A stretch of 64,000 bases of DNA from Collybiopsis luxurians FD-317 M1 (GCA_000827265.1 KN834820.1:1-64000), one strand, 5' to 3'. Counted from the first letter of the stretch, positions 32,812 through 45,810 are shown. The notes: generated from the sequence alone by a model not told the origin. Numbers and translations: made by a program.

Positions 32812-35800
32812 TCACGACACAACAGAGGACGCATACGCCCTTGCCACCTTTCTCATCATCTCTAGACCCCCCTTCCTCCTCTCCTCATCCTCCGGAAGCT
32901 TCACCTTACCCATCGCAACCTGTACCAAATACGCAAAATCCACCTGAGCAACGAGAGGAAGCTTGCCGGATGCTCGCTTCTTTTGCTTTTCCTTCAGCTT
33001 GGCCCGGAATTGTTCGGCAAAGTTCTTCGAGATGAGATCTGCACGTTCGACGACTTCCAGAGGCACGCCTGCGAGATTGGCAACGTGTGTGCCGAAGGAA
33101 GAGGTCGCTACTCCTTCGACAAGTTTGTATAAAAAGACGATCTATAAACGTAAAGGGAGGAGCCGGTCAAAACGATACATTAGAGGTAACAAAGAGACCG
33201 GGGACCTACCGCACGCTTCTCGTCATCGACAATCGTAGACATGTACATATTGCGAATGTTAGGATGATACGCAAAGTCGTCCGTCAAGGAGCCGTAATGG
33301 GTGGCAAAGAACGATAACGGTAGAGTGTGAGTAGCTAGTTCATGTAGAACGGCCTAGCACCAGGAATCTAGTCAGCACGCATGAAAAATAAAAGTAGAGC
33401 ATGTCACATACCCCAGCTATAGCCATTCCATCATATGTCGAGGTACCACGTCCGAGTTCTGTTCAGACAACATCGCGGCATGAACCTTCAGATGAACAAT
33501 TCGAAAAGGCACCGCAATAACGCACCGTCCAGAATCACAAACGATCTCGGAGTCGCATCCCGCAGAATCTTGCAGCTATAGTCTCGATCAGCAATTCCAT
33601 TTCCACGTCCAAATTCACCCACCATTCATCCAGTTCCACTTTGAACGTACTCGCATTGGAAAACATATTATCGTACGCTCCCATACGAGTCAAAATCGCA
33701 TCGACCGGAGACAATCTGAGTGGCGATTTCAGATAGGAGGGGCAGCGGTCCATGTTTCCGAACCCACTTACCGTGCACTTTCCGCGGGAACAAGCATTCC
33801 GAGTTGCGCCATGATCTGCACGGAAAAGCATTAGCGATCAATGATGACCCTGGATTGAGCTGGAAGCTTACCACTCCAGTCGCAGTCATTCGCATAACCT
33901 AAACATCAAGATTTCAGTGAGACAAATCAAGATATCCAGTATCAACGACGTACCGTCGATTTCCCTCTACCAGCGGAAGATAACTAGTTAAAACAGAGAA
34001 TCCTTTCACTGAGAATAACATTCAAAACTTACGCCATATTAGGCCCTAAACCAGAAAGAGTCAGTAACCATGTCCGAGCCAAGCCAAATCGCAAGGAGAA
34101 AAACTAATCAAAAACCCACCAGTCAACAACGCAATCCTCCCCACCTCCCCTCTAAGCCTAACGTCATTCGGTATAAAATCATCCACACTCCCACTCACAC
34201 ACAACGTCGGGTGCCTCAAATTCTTGAAATCAAACCACGCACTTCCTCCTCCCGACCCATCGCTGCTGTCCTCAACAAACTCTGGCCGACACGCAGGCTC
34301 GCCAATCGCCGCGGACGATTTGGCCAAACTGAACAGGCAGTCGAGTTCGGCGAAGACGCGGATGGACCGAAGCCAGATGGAACGGTCCTCGTCGAATTCG
34401 TTGTAGATGCGGAATTTGAAGTTTTTGATGGCAGCATTGCGTTTCTCGCGAGCTTCTTTGAGGGCTCGGATGGATTTTTGAAGAGATGGGACGAGCCAAC
34501 GGGATTTAGCCTGCGATAGGGAGAGGGAAAGATTGGAGGAAGAAGGATGAGCAACAACACAGGCCATAGTAAAACAACAAGCCTTACCTTCGTTCCCCCG
34601 TTCTTCGTCCAATCCTTTGGAATATTCTTTTGACTCGCCGATGTCTCAATCATATAAATTTCCTAGAAAAAGTAACGGAAGCTCTCCGTCAACTTCCTGA
34701 CCGACAAACACGAGAAAGAACAAAACACAAACTTTTGACCCAATAGCACTGTGCCACCAATTCAACTTGATTCTATCCAAACCAAACCCGTCGCATTAGC
34801 GCTCTAGAAACCACACGGCAATACAGGAAGAGCGAAACGTACCCAAGACTGCTTTCAAACTTCTTCAATGCATGATCCAACTCTTCCTCCAACCCTTCAA
34901 TCTCAGCCATCACCTCATCGTACGGCCCATCCTTTCCTTCTCGCGGAATCAGCTCATCATCTGTCATCAATCCAAACAGACATCACCGTTAGCCATCGAC
35001 AAGCATGACCAAAACCAGATAGATCGAAACGAACCCTTGTCCGAAGAAGGCTTCTCAAACATCCCCTCGATATTTTGGACATTCTTGAGCAGATCGGGGG
35101 CACTTTGAAGCAGACCGAGGATCGTCTTGGACTTGAACAATTCGGATTCATTAGCTAGGTCAGCCAGACCTCTGCTGAGCTTCTTGAATGACTATAGGGA
35201 TAGGACCATCCGTGCGAGCGCGTAAGAGAAATCGATATAAATCCAGATCCGGAACCAGAACGCAGCAGCCAGCGCACAGGTAAGTGTGGGGATGGCGGAG
35301 CGGAAGTAGAAAATGCAATGAAGAAAAGTAGATCAGACGATGTCTGAATAACCCTTAAAAGCCACTTCAAATCACGTACCGCAAGCACCTTCAAGAAATC
35401 CTTCACTTTACAATTCCTCGCATGAATCCTCGACACCACACGTTCAAGGTCCGGAAGACCCTTGGCAGTTTCCGTAAAGGACTTTTCGAGCGTAGGGTGT
35501 TCCATAAGATCCTCAACAGCGTCCAATCTGTGGTAAAAGTTGGTCAGGCGAAAGAAATGAACAATAATCCAGGGAGGGAAGAGGTCGGGAAGGCACAAAG
35601 AAAGACGGACGTACCGCGCATTGATAGCAGAAACATCCCTCAGAGGCATACATAGTCATATTCTGAAAAGCCTCTTTCCTATAACAACGCAACCGCGCAC
35701 GCACGCAACCCAGTCAGAAAGACGAAACGAGGTCACAACAGAGAGCACATGGAGGAGCTTACCAAAAGGCGTAATACAGCGTCCAAGCAACTTGAGCAAA

Positions 35801-38663
35801 GATCCCTCTTCAGTACCTTCGTTATTCAACAAAACCTATAAATAAAAGAAAGATCCATATTACCCATTAACCATTGACCGTCAACGTGGCAGAAGGCACC
35901 GCTGTCGCAGTAGATCAAGAGTTAAAACACCCACCTCAATATGAGCCAACGTCTGCCCATCCAGCATCAAGAATCCCTGCCCTCGCTCCATCGGATCATA
36001 AATATTGAAATTCTTCATCGAGATGATATCCTTGTCGATATTCAACTGCTGCAAATACCTATGAACAAGAACAGGGAAAATCAAAATCGTAATGATCAGC
36101 GCAATCCCAATCGAACCCAAAAACACACAGAAAACGCAACTGACCAGATCATAGACCCCAACGCCTCAATAGCAGGTTTCGAATCCGCCATATCGCGAAT
36201 AGGTTTGGGTACACTTTCAGGTAAGAGGTTATTGCTCTCGCCCTCCCCCTCGCCGTTAGCACCAGCATCGACATGCATCTCCTCAGAATCAGCAGGGGGG
36301 AACCGCTTCTTCAAATCCTCCAATGTCTCCTCGTACCCCAGCCCTTCCACCTGACGCAACCCAGTCCAAAGACATGCAGCTGGCAAGATCGATTTCAACA
36401 GCCGGGTGGTGGAAACCGACAGATTACCCTGCGAACACGGTGGAGGATATCAAATTGTCAGCTCCAAAGCTCAGAACGAACAACTCAAAACTCTCAGAAA
36501 CACACACACACCTTCATAAATACCATCTCCTTCGGCTTCATCTGCCCAATCATCGTCTCCAACTTCGTCCTACACACATCATCCTCAAACACCGACAGAT
36601 CAAACTGCGACGTCGAGCAATCCAACACACAAATACCAAACACATTATGTGCCCCGTCGTCGGACTCGATCTCCTGAATCGAGATACAGTGCCCAGCTTC
36701 GTCGTCCGTGATCATCTCCCCGTCAACGAGGGTTCCGTTGGTGTAGACTTTATTGAGTTCTCTGAAGATGAGTAGGGGTTTAAAAGGTATATGGAATGGG
36801 TTAATGAGTTTTGGCTTGGAATACGCAGAAAGTGAGAGGAGGGGAGGAGGGACCTCACCGTCTAACGATCTTCTCCTTCTCACCACCCTTAGGCTTCCCA
36901 CTCTTTTTATCATCCGCAAGTCACATCTCAGCTCCCAACGCCGTTTCTGCCTGGTCCACTTTGCCGACTTTGTATCCCTTGCCTTGGAATTTACTAGAAC
37001 GAAAAGAAAACAACTTAATAAAAACGGATGAGTCCACGAACCGGAGACTTATGCTGCCCAAAAGTTAAACGACATCTCCGGTACACCAACCATAGACATC
37101 TTCACTCTCTGCGTAAGCTTCAAGTCAAACTCTTGATGTCCAATCCTCGCGTCGTCTTCGTAGAGCTAGGGTCCCAAGTGGGAAGGAGTTAGCTTATCCG
37201 GCAAACACCAACTATTAACGGAAAAAAAGGTAAAGGGGATCTTCACCTCAAAGAATTTTCTAATAGAACGGATATAATCGGTACAATACGATCAAAAAAA
37301 GTAGCACAACACTCACCCTTTCTGGAAGAACAAAATCTAGTGAAAGAAAGAGTCTATGAACAACAATCCAATAGTGAGAGAAGAGACCAACTGTATCATA
37401 ATGATTTTGCTTGATTTCCCAAAACTAATGCGAGACGTTAACGAACCAGCCTACCAGTCGATTGAGACGGGCGAACTTACCTGCTTCTCAAACGGAGTGA
37501 ACTCTTTCCAAGCCTTCGGAGGAATAAAGAGGGTTCTCGGATCGTACTTGGGATCTCCCGGTCGACGGTCATCTTTCTGTCAAAACCAGAGGAAACAAAA
37601 AAGTAAGCTCAAGTCCAAAAACCACATATCGTCGGTACTCACATCCTTGATATCCTGAAGGAATCCATACGGAGACTCTGCAGACTTTTTCTCATCCTTC
37701 TTATCCTGCTCCCGTCTTTCCGCTGCCGTAAGGAACGAGAACGAGCTCCCAGAGTCGGCAGACGGCATAGAGGGTCTAGCGCTTGCTTTCGCTTTCGACT
37801 TTGTCTTTGACTTTTTCGCGACAGGTGCGTTGTCATCGTCGATCTCAGTGTCTCCGGAAACCATGGAGAGACGGGACGAAGGTCGGGAGGATGACTTGGT
37901 AGTTTCGACTTCGTCATCCGAGTCCGATGGGGCGATAAAATCGTCGTCGTCTTCTGAAGCTTTGGAAGACTTGCGGCCTTTTTTCGCGGGGGACTTTTTG
38001 AACTTTGTCAAGCGATGGGTGAAGGAGCTTGCGACTGAGGAATCTTCCTCTTCGTCATCTGAGGGTAGAGTTGCCGTGTACCGGGGTTTTTTTTGCGCGA
38101 CCTGGAGGAGGACGATAAGTAAAAGTGAACGCAAAAAAGGAAATAGAACGCACTTCGGCTTTCCGTAGGCGAGGACGGAGGAAGGGTAGAGGAAGGTCTC
38201 GAGGTTGATGAGGCTCCAGAAGGCTGTACTTCGTCATCTGAATCGCGTCGCCGTTTGGCAGTTTTCTGACTCGCCTCTAGGTAAACCTCTTATGGCTTAC
38301 TGTTGAAAGCTCACCTTTGGCTTAACACGCTCGGGCTCGTCACCTGACAACATATCTACATCGATAGCCTCGCTTGTGGGTGGCGTGTCCTACGAATAGC
38401 AGCCGTGAACACCTTGGCCAACAAAAACGCGTCAAATCTGCTTACCCTGGGACTGCTAGCGTACAACGACGAGCTCGCTACCGCAGAAGAGTTTACAGCG
38501 CGTGAATCTGGCTTTTTTGAAGCTGGAGTTTGCGGGGCGCCGTCCGACGCGTCTTTGGGTTTCGGTTTCGGGGCGACTTTCTCAGCTTTGAGACTGAGTC
38601 TGTGGCATTCCGAAGAACGCCATTAGACTCTTAGGGTTGATTTTCTGAAGATTTGGAAGCCAT
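32812..38663 (-). CDS. MSH6: DNA mismatch-repair ATPase MSH6, near full length but with lesions
   Basis: MSH6 pairs with MSH2 (MutSalpha) to recognise base mismatches. About 20 exons on the minus strand. N-terminus [10 protein letters not shown] with a PIP-like PKSLMAFFG (38,630-38,663), then a long acidic/basic disordered tail. [10 protein letters not shown] and [20 protein letters not shown] (37,450-37,690) precede the mismatch-binding domain, whose [20 protein letters not shown] lies at about 37,110-37,170. Next come [19 protein letters not shown], the connector and lever exons (35-36.9 kb) and the ATPase: Walker A GPNMAGKST (33,954-34,046), [20 protein letters not shown], Walker [21 protein letters not shown] and [16 protein letters not shown]. 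The end is YASSVVS at 32,812. Lesions: two single-base frame breaks near the start (about 38,630 and 38,592), an awkward junction at an A8 run (about 38,090) and an in-frame TGA at 36,921-36,923 where Arg is expected. Confidence 0.8.
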
Positions 38664-38805
38664 GATGGCGGTGGTTGAGAGAAAGAACGTGGGCCGTAAT
38701 CACTGCCAAAGCGAGTAGAGTCCTTATGGGCGCTAAAGAGTTTTACTTGCACGTCAAAAGAGCGATTGCTAAGTACCAGCTCCAGCATCTTTCTTACCCT
38801 CAAGT

Positions 38806-39031
38806 CATGAAACGGCTGATCGTCCTCTTTGATGGTACCGGCCAGTCTTCATGCAACGGCAAAGGGACCTGTCCTATCAACATCCAACGTTTCAGCAAAG
38901 CCATCGGTGGGATCGACCAGCAGCTTACGTTCTACATATCTGGAATCAGCACGGAAGACCTCGGTTTATGGGGGATCATTGACCTCTATTCTCAGGCCTC
39001 AGGGCAAGGATTCTTAAGTCTCTCTCCATGA
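38806..39031 (+). pseudogene. DUF2235 hydrolase, N-terminal fragment
   Basis: Reads MKRLIVLFDGTGQSS, PINIQRFSKAIG and LTFYISGI, then SQASGQGF, before stopping. This is the first beta strand and nearby loops of the DUF2235 alpha/beta-hydrolase domain. The catalytic Ser, Asp and His regions are absent downstream. It begins just past the MSH6 start codon in divergent orientation and precedes a fuller copy (39,882-41,295), so it is probably a broken tandem duplicate. Confidence 0.6.
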
Positions 39032-39039
39032 AGCTGACT

Positions 39040-39880
39040 ACGGCGAATTCCTGCATCTGAGTTTTCTTGTCCCAAAAGTTAATACAAGTGTAGACATAAG
39101 AAAAGTATGTCGAGTAGTAGAGCCCCCGTATGTCACAGAGCCAGTATACATCTTGAATTCAGAGAGAGAGCTGTGATTGGTAGAGAAGTCAAGATGAAAA
39201 CCGCTCAGCATGAACGATGACTCGCCAACTGGGTAACTCTGAGGAGGTAAGCGCTCTCAGCGCCTGAAATCAGTCATCCAAAATAGTGTCATCTTGAAAT
39301 CCTATGTCTTGTAATGGACTTAGGACAACGGCTGCCCAAGCCTAAATTTGGATATCGGCAGCGGAATTGAAAACTTGGTAAAATCCTCACCGAAGACATC
39401 TAACAACAGTTTATAATAGATTTTGAAAGCTCGCAAGGTGCATACAAAATGCAGTAAACCTCTCCTTACTTTCTTTCTTTTCTCTTCTTTTTTCTGCTCG
39501 AATCAACTTGAAACGAACGCTCCAACCACAGACATAGGACATAAGCCCCCTAACCAACCAACCTCCCGAGCGCTTATCGTTATCAGTGTGAGAGCTGACA
39601 TCTCTGACTCCCCTTGTACCCAAATGTTACTAGTCAGAGATAAATCGAAACTGAAATTTATACTAGAACGTCCCATAAGCATCAGTACGGTGGCTGGCAA
39701 TGTTCCATTACTTGAGGCTACGCTGTACGCAGCTGCCGGTTACGCCGTACGGTTGCATCTGGGGGGCCCTCCCGTGAGAATCGTATCCCCAATCTGACTC
39801 GCAAGCCCCTTGGCGCTGGCCGTCGCTCGTCACATGTCATCCATATCTCTTGTCCATTCGCTGTGTTGTGTCTCTAATAT
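39040..39880. other. Spacer between the two DUF2235 copies
   Basis: No supported gene. A 124-codon plus-strand frame (39,423-39,797) overlaps minus-strand frames of similar length and has no recognisable motif. The segment probably includes the promoter of the downstream DUF2235 gene. Confidence 0.35.
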
Positions 39881-39881
39881 C

Positions 39882-41295
39882 ATGAAACAGCTCATCGTCC
39901 TCTTCGATAGGTCTTCAGGTCTTAATAAGTACTCCGTCCCCACCAACGTTTACCGCCTCAGCTGCGCCCTCTCCGGCCTATCCGACCGCATCATTTTCTA
40001 CTATTCCGGAAACGACACCTCGGATGCCACTCTTAACCTTTATCCAAGAAAAGGCTTCGAGGAGAAATTGGCCGAAGCGTATACTGATATCATGAACAAC
40101 TACCGACCAGGAGACAAGATATACATCTTTGGGTTTTCTAGTGGAGCGTACATAGCTCGAGTTTTTGCCAATTTCATTGCTCGCGTTGGGGTTTACAAGA
40201 CACCCAGATATACAGAAGGTTTGGCGTCCGCTTTGAAGGCGTACAAGGATGGTACACTTGACAGAGATATCAACGATCATCAGTATGAGACTATCCCGGA
40301 ACGCGTGTCGAAGGTGCATATGGTTGAGATCGAAGTGGTAGGCTGCTGGGATACGGTAGCAGGTTTGGGCCTTCCCTGGAAAGCTGGCGGCATCTCGGGA
40401 AGGTATGAACATTTCAGCCCTAGCCTTGTGAAAGGTGAGAGTCGTATATGTTGCATCTCGGGGTTCAAGTATCTGACCAGAGCAAATATCTAGGTATCAA
40501 ACATGCCTTTCACGCTTTGGCATTAGACGAATATCGACGTCCATTCTCGCCCATAATGTGGTTTCTTCCGAGCGATCCTGTGGCCGCGGAATGTACGTAT
40601 ATGCCCTTTCTTTTGTGCATTCCGAGCTCACCGAAATACCGCGTACAGCAATAGATCTTCAACAATGCTGGTTCACTGGTGCGCACAGCAATGTGGGTGG
40701 CGGATACAATGATCAAGCTCTCGCCGACCTCACTCTCGCCTGGATGGTCGATCTCTGTCGTCCGTTCCTCGACTTTGATCAAGAATACATCAATCAGGTC
40801 GTCGTCTTTCACCATCAACCTTCAAAACTTCATAGTAGCCGTGGCCGCTCTACTCGGCTGGAGCATGCCGATGGGTACGATACGGAGTACCAGGGCTGGG
40901 GACGTGGTAGATGCTATGACTCGTATCGTATGGGACAGACGTGGACATGGAAGTATCGAACCCCCGGTGGCTATTATAAAGAGACAAATGAAACTATGCA
41001 CCCTTCCGTACGGGTTAGATGGCAAAGTAGCAGGGAAGAAAACATAGAGCTGAGGGATGGACCGGGTATCTATGCTCCTACAGCTTTGAGTGGTTTCGAG
41101 CCAAGGGAGGGTGCGAACGGGAAGTGGGAATGGGTGAAGACGCGGAACGGGGAAGAGGTTCTAGTAATTCCAGAGACTCCGTTTTCAGGTAGGGATACTC
41201 TCCAGACTGGCAAGAGCTTTGAGGCATTGTTACGTTACGCATTCGTTGAGCCGGAAAATCACCACAAGGAGCGATTTATGGCAAATATCTACTAA
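39882..41295 (+). CDS. DUF2235 alpha/beta-hydrolase (putative lipase/phospholipase-like)
   Basis: Starts MKQLIVLFDRSSG. The nucleophile elbow is GFSSGAYIARVFANF (GFSxGA), the Asp region is VGCWDTVAGLGLPW, and the His region is WFTGAHSNVGGGY, the family's Ser-Asp-His arrangement. The fold is shared with bacterial Tle1-type phospholipase effectors, but the substrate of the fungal proteins is not known. An intron runs from about 40,435 to 40,494 (VK|GIKHAFHALALDEYRRPF). Near 40,590 the frame shifts between DPVAAE and SELTEIPRTAIDLQQ; the only candidate intron is about 34 bp, too short, so a one-base indel or an error is likely. The C-terminal region is Arg/Trp-rich and ends at 41,295 (MANIY). 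About 450 residues if the frame is repaired, a usual length for the family. Confidence 0.7.
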
Positions 41296-41299
41296 AACT

Positions 41300-44200
41300 A
41301 GTGGTCTCCTTCGATACTACTTTTTCTTTCGGATTTCAGCATTTGTTGTACTTATTTGCACACTGACATTTTGAACGCCCTTGGTCTCTGTATACAATCC
41401 AATTGTAACCATACTACACTCGACCAGCGGATATTCCGCTGAACCACGTGGTAACGGGAAATCAAGAAACTCGTTACTGGATATCCAACGCAGGGGTAGT
41501 CAGTTTATTGCCAGAGATCAGCCTCTGAATTTCCGCAGCCAGGTCTGTAGAAGACAGGGAATGCATAACTGGCCAATCCCGCCCTGTCTCCTAGAAATAT
41601 TTGACGGGCGCTTAAATATCGTCTGGGCTCTGTGGCTCATCTCTCTGCCGTCTTCCGACTCCCGAGTCCTTGACTCTTTTGGTTTGTACATTGCGTGCTC
41701 TTCCTCTGGGAAAAGATGAGTTTCCTGTAAAAGAATACACACAACATTTTGCAAAACTTAAGGCTGAGTATCTTGACAGAAAAATTTCCTTGAAGTTGAG
41801 CATTCCTGTTACCCTTTAGGTAGTGGGTTTTGGGGGTTATCGCGCTCCATGCGAGCCTACGCATGTAGCCCGCACACGTGACGTATCTGTCGAGGCGTCG
41901 GTCATCGCTTAGCCCCTTCGGCTACGCTCGATCACATTACTTATGCTTCTCCTTTTCCTCAGTCTCAATCTCATTCTCTCAATATTGTATTCACTCTCGG
42001 CTACTTACTCATCTCACCGTTCCATTAGGCATCCTCTCCCGATGTTGTTCACTTAGTACTCCTATACCTACCAGATTCTAGTATATATACAAGCTGTAGT
42101 AGTCATAGTGGGTCAGTTACAAGTTCCCCCTTGATTTCTATACACCATTTGCTCCCTCATGATTAGTGATCTACTTGACTAAAACCTCCTCGAACCTGAT
42201 GCTTGTGTCAAGCTCACCGTACAATGCATCACATCTGGAGCCCACCGCGAGGGGGTTTTTCCAGAGTAGCTTTGCCATAAACTCAACAATTCAAATCCTA
42301 GTCCAAGTCCCACAGCCCAGTAATCCTTCGATGAATGCTTCCGAAGGTAAAGTAATCCCTATTGCTAAAGTTTTGAGTCTGAATCTATTGTTTCGCTTGC
42401 TCCTCTAAATGCGGATTCATTCTGTAAGTACCTTTCTAGTAAACCTGGCGGCATCCTTTCTTACTTGTGCAATATCAACCGTAGATCCGGCTTTGTCTGT
42501 GCTGAGCACAGTTCACCATCTTATCATGACATAGGGTCTCCCTGCAAGGGCAAATGCCCTCCTCCTACCAACAGAACTACCAGATTCCTCAACCAGTGTA
42601 TGATTCGCCATTCATCCCCATATCTCTAGCTCCTTCTATGCCCTCCCACTCCGAGGGCTGTTTGCCTGTTCCCAAAGTGTATGCTGAATCAATCCCTTCT
42701 TGTCCTCATTCCACTGTGAGTCTCCCGCATTGTCCTTTGCTTCAAGTGCATTGTCCTCATCTCCTGCTTCACTGTCGCCTGCTCTGGAAATGATGGGCCT
42801 TTATACCACAGTACAATATGGGATGTCAGAGCCTCGTGCAATGTACTGGAACATCTGACTCTCAAAGACAAGGACGTCCTGATAGAGGGACTTTTCTACA
42901 TGCAGGATTTTGTTGACCTTGAGGGCCACTGGGAAGAAAATTTGCAAAACCAGCCATCTAAACATGCATTTTGGACACGTATCCATGAACCTTGGATTGG
43001 GGGATGGGTAAGGATGGGCATGGTTGAAGGTGATCGATGAGCTCGCAATGACTCAATCACTTTTTCTAGATTCCCACCATGGCACCAATGCCATGCTAGT
43101 GCCATCTGAAGTTGAACTTAGAATAGTGTCAAATTAGAGAAATGACTTTACTCAGTAGCACTACTATGGTTTGCAGGGATATGAAAGGGACAGGGACATG
43201 AAATATTGTGAAAAAATGTGTTTTTAACATGATTCCCGCTATCGAGTGCCTTCCACAATTTTTTGATAGATTAATCAAGTAGTATTTATGAATCTCAGAT
43301 ACTTTACAGAGCTGTTTTTTGATACCAGTGACTATGGTGGCCTGAACTTCGACGAGATTGAGGTGCATACCCCCATCAAATTCTCAGGAACATAAGAATG
43401 TGAATATAAATGGGAGGGATTGGGAGAGACAAACATGAGATATAATAGCAAGGGGCTTAATTCTAAATTTTCTAAGCAAAATCTGGGGTACAGTGCATCT
43501 GCAGACCAAGCAAAAAAAAGAGTACTCTGATGTGACAAGGGCTTATGCTGCGCACTGCGGCATCGAAATGAGATCGGCACCCATTGCATAAGCACTGAGT
43601 GAAAACTTGATCTCTCGCCTCTAACGTGATTACGCCGATTCTGCCGCTCTGCCGTTGTCCGGGTTTATGTGACAGATCCGTGACCAGCAGCCATCAGAAT
43701 CTTTCATATCCCTGTATTTGCTTGGTCACTGCCTGATACGACGAGTAAATTCAAGAAAAATACCATAAATTCAGACTGGGGGTTTTCAAGTGGTAGGCTT
43801 TGATTGTTCTATTTAGACTTTTGACATACCTACTGATTGTTTCAGTATAAAGAATATTTCATATCTCTGCGAACCATAGTACGAGCTCAATCATGAGTAC
43901 CGCATGAAAAACAGCGAACTGGATAATCTGTGTATTTTTAGGTTTCTGATTAAACAAGCACGTGTGTATCGTAGGACAGGGGAAGGGAAGGGAAGGTTAA
44001 AAGAATCAGATTCATAGATTGAAACAAATGGTTGCATTGATATCCAGAGTTTTTTTTGTACGGAATGTAGTGTTCATGAAGGGAAGATACCGATAGGAGA
44101 ATCGATTAGTAAGGTACTGAAAGAAAATTAAATCCAACTTGCCATTCTTCCTTTCACTCCCTCATGCTTTCAAAAAATAAGAGGTCACCATGGTTCAGAG

Positions 44201-44880
44201 TCAAGAACTTAACAGCTCGATCATGAGACTTTGGCTCTTTCTGCGCCCTCAGCCTGTATGATTATTGGCTCCCAAACCCTGGCACAGAATGACACTTCAA
44301 TTCTCAAAAATGCAAGTACCACAGTCTTGTCGTCACTCATGGTAGTGATAGTGATGATGATGCCGAGGCAGCGACGGCCTTCAGCATGGACAGAAGTGAC
44401 CTGAATGATGGCATCAAAGACATGTCCTCGTCCTCTTGGGCATCTATGGTTGGTGGTGAAGAAGACGACGAAGAGAAGGAGGATGTGGATATGGACACTG
44501 TTCAGGAGTGACTGATTCAATCACAGATTCCAATCACCGGCAAGACAGATTCGGTCATCTTGGAACTTGAAGAAGGTTGTGAGGAATAGGAGCTCCAGGA
44601 TGAGGTTGTTTGAAAAAAAAAACTGGCATAGATTGCACCAGTAAAAATCAAGGCGATGAGTCACAGATTGTCTTTGGAGAAGAAGCAAAAGTTCACCGAG
44701 GATGAGGAGGATATGAAGGAGACGGGAAGAAGACAGAAAGGGAAGTGAAAAGCTTAGTAAAAATCACTGTCACAAAGGGACCGTGAGATGTCACATCAAA
44801 GAAGGTCTCCCATGAGCCATGTATAGAGAAAAACATAAGCAAATGAATAGGCACTCTCCCATGCGTGACAACCAACTCGC
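41300..44880. other. Unassigned region with possible LTR and decayed reading frames
   Basis: No gene could be assigned. A segment from about 41,866 (TGTAGCCCGC) to 42,121 (AGTTACA), with a TATATATAC box near its end, looks like a solo LTR, though I saw no target duplication. Around 44,330-44,515 a plus-strand frame is strongly acidic (GGEEDDEEKEDVDMD) and ends in a stop, followed by more decayed frame, so it is perhaps a fragment of a repeat-encoded protein. Short Pro/Ser-rich frames at 42,554-42,793 are not convincing. Confidence 0.35.
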
Positions 44881-44888
44881 TCAATAAA

Positions 44889-45112
44889 GACGAATCCTTC
44901 ATTTCATTCCGGACTCATAATGTTACCCTCATTAAAACTTATTTTCAATGTATTAGAGGTTATTTGCAACTTTGCTACAAACATTTGATTGGTTGAGAAT
45001 TGCTCCAACAATTGAAAGTTTTCAAATTAAAAGTTTGCAAGCATTTGCAAATAACCTCTATTTAGCATGATGTTTGGCACTTTACGAGTCCGGAATGAAA
45101 TGGAGGATCGTC
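44889..45112. mobile_element. Hairpin MITE of ~224 bp
   Basis: The two ends are inverted copies of each other around CATTTCATTCCGGACTC (left about 44,889-44,923, right about 45,083-45,112). Further in, TTAGAGGTTATTTGCAA and its complement form a second inverted pair, so most of the element can fold into one hairpin. The same CATTTCATTCCGGA word also occurs at about 28,418, suggesting a relic or relative there. The target duplication could not be fixed. Confidence 0.55.
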
Positions 45113-45810
45113 CTTATGGCCGTCTTGTTCATTTTCCCACAGTTCACACAATACCTCTTATACTCAGGTTTTTTTTCCATCCTGGGCTTGTCACTCCCTT
45201 GTGACTTTTGTTACTTGCGTGACCTTTCGTACCTCCATGTTCTTGGTCAGTCCACAATTGGGTCTTTGTCGTGGAGCTATTCCATCTCCTTTGCCTATCC
45301 TCTGTTACTGATTACTTATCTTTACCTTCATGCTCTCTTTCCTTTTGTTTTTTTCGGGTCAATCTTGATGTTTTTCTTTCATTCGCCTTTTTACTATTGT
45401 AATATTCGGTCATTCGCTAGTTGGTTCTCTTTGCATAATAACCTGCATTCCCCATCCGCCGTTCTGCCTCTGTTGTCCATCTTGTCTCTTGTCCATTTTT
45501 CTTTGATGTCCGTCATCGTTATTGATGTTCATTACCTTTTTTTCTCTTTTTGCTTTAGTGTCCCATGTATCATCTCATAAATTACGCTTCTCTTTCAAAT
45601 TTACCTCATATTGTCCAGCCTTTTCCTGTTCTTAAGACCGTGTTCATTTTATTGTCCCCCTCTCCTTGCTTTCTTTTCTCGTCATGTCTCTTCCTTATCT
45701 GCCTCCCTCGTCTATTGTTGCACCTACGCTTGAAAGTATCCTGTATGTCACTCTTTTTCTTTGCCTTTACTTCTTTGATCTAATGCATTTTTCTCCTTTT
45801 TATATTCAAG

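Noticed and set aside
34070..34519. Plus-strand frames opposite MSH6 exons (also 37,830-38,168 and 35,941-36,775)
   Set aside because: They are antisense shadows of the minus-strand MSH6 exons, which carry the recognisable motifs.
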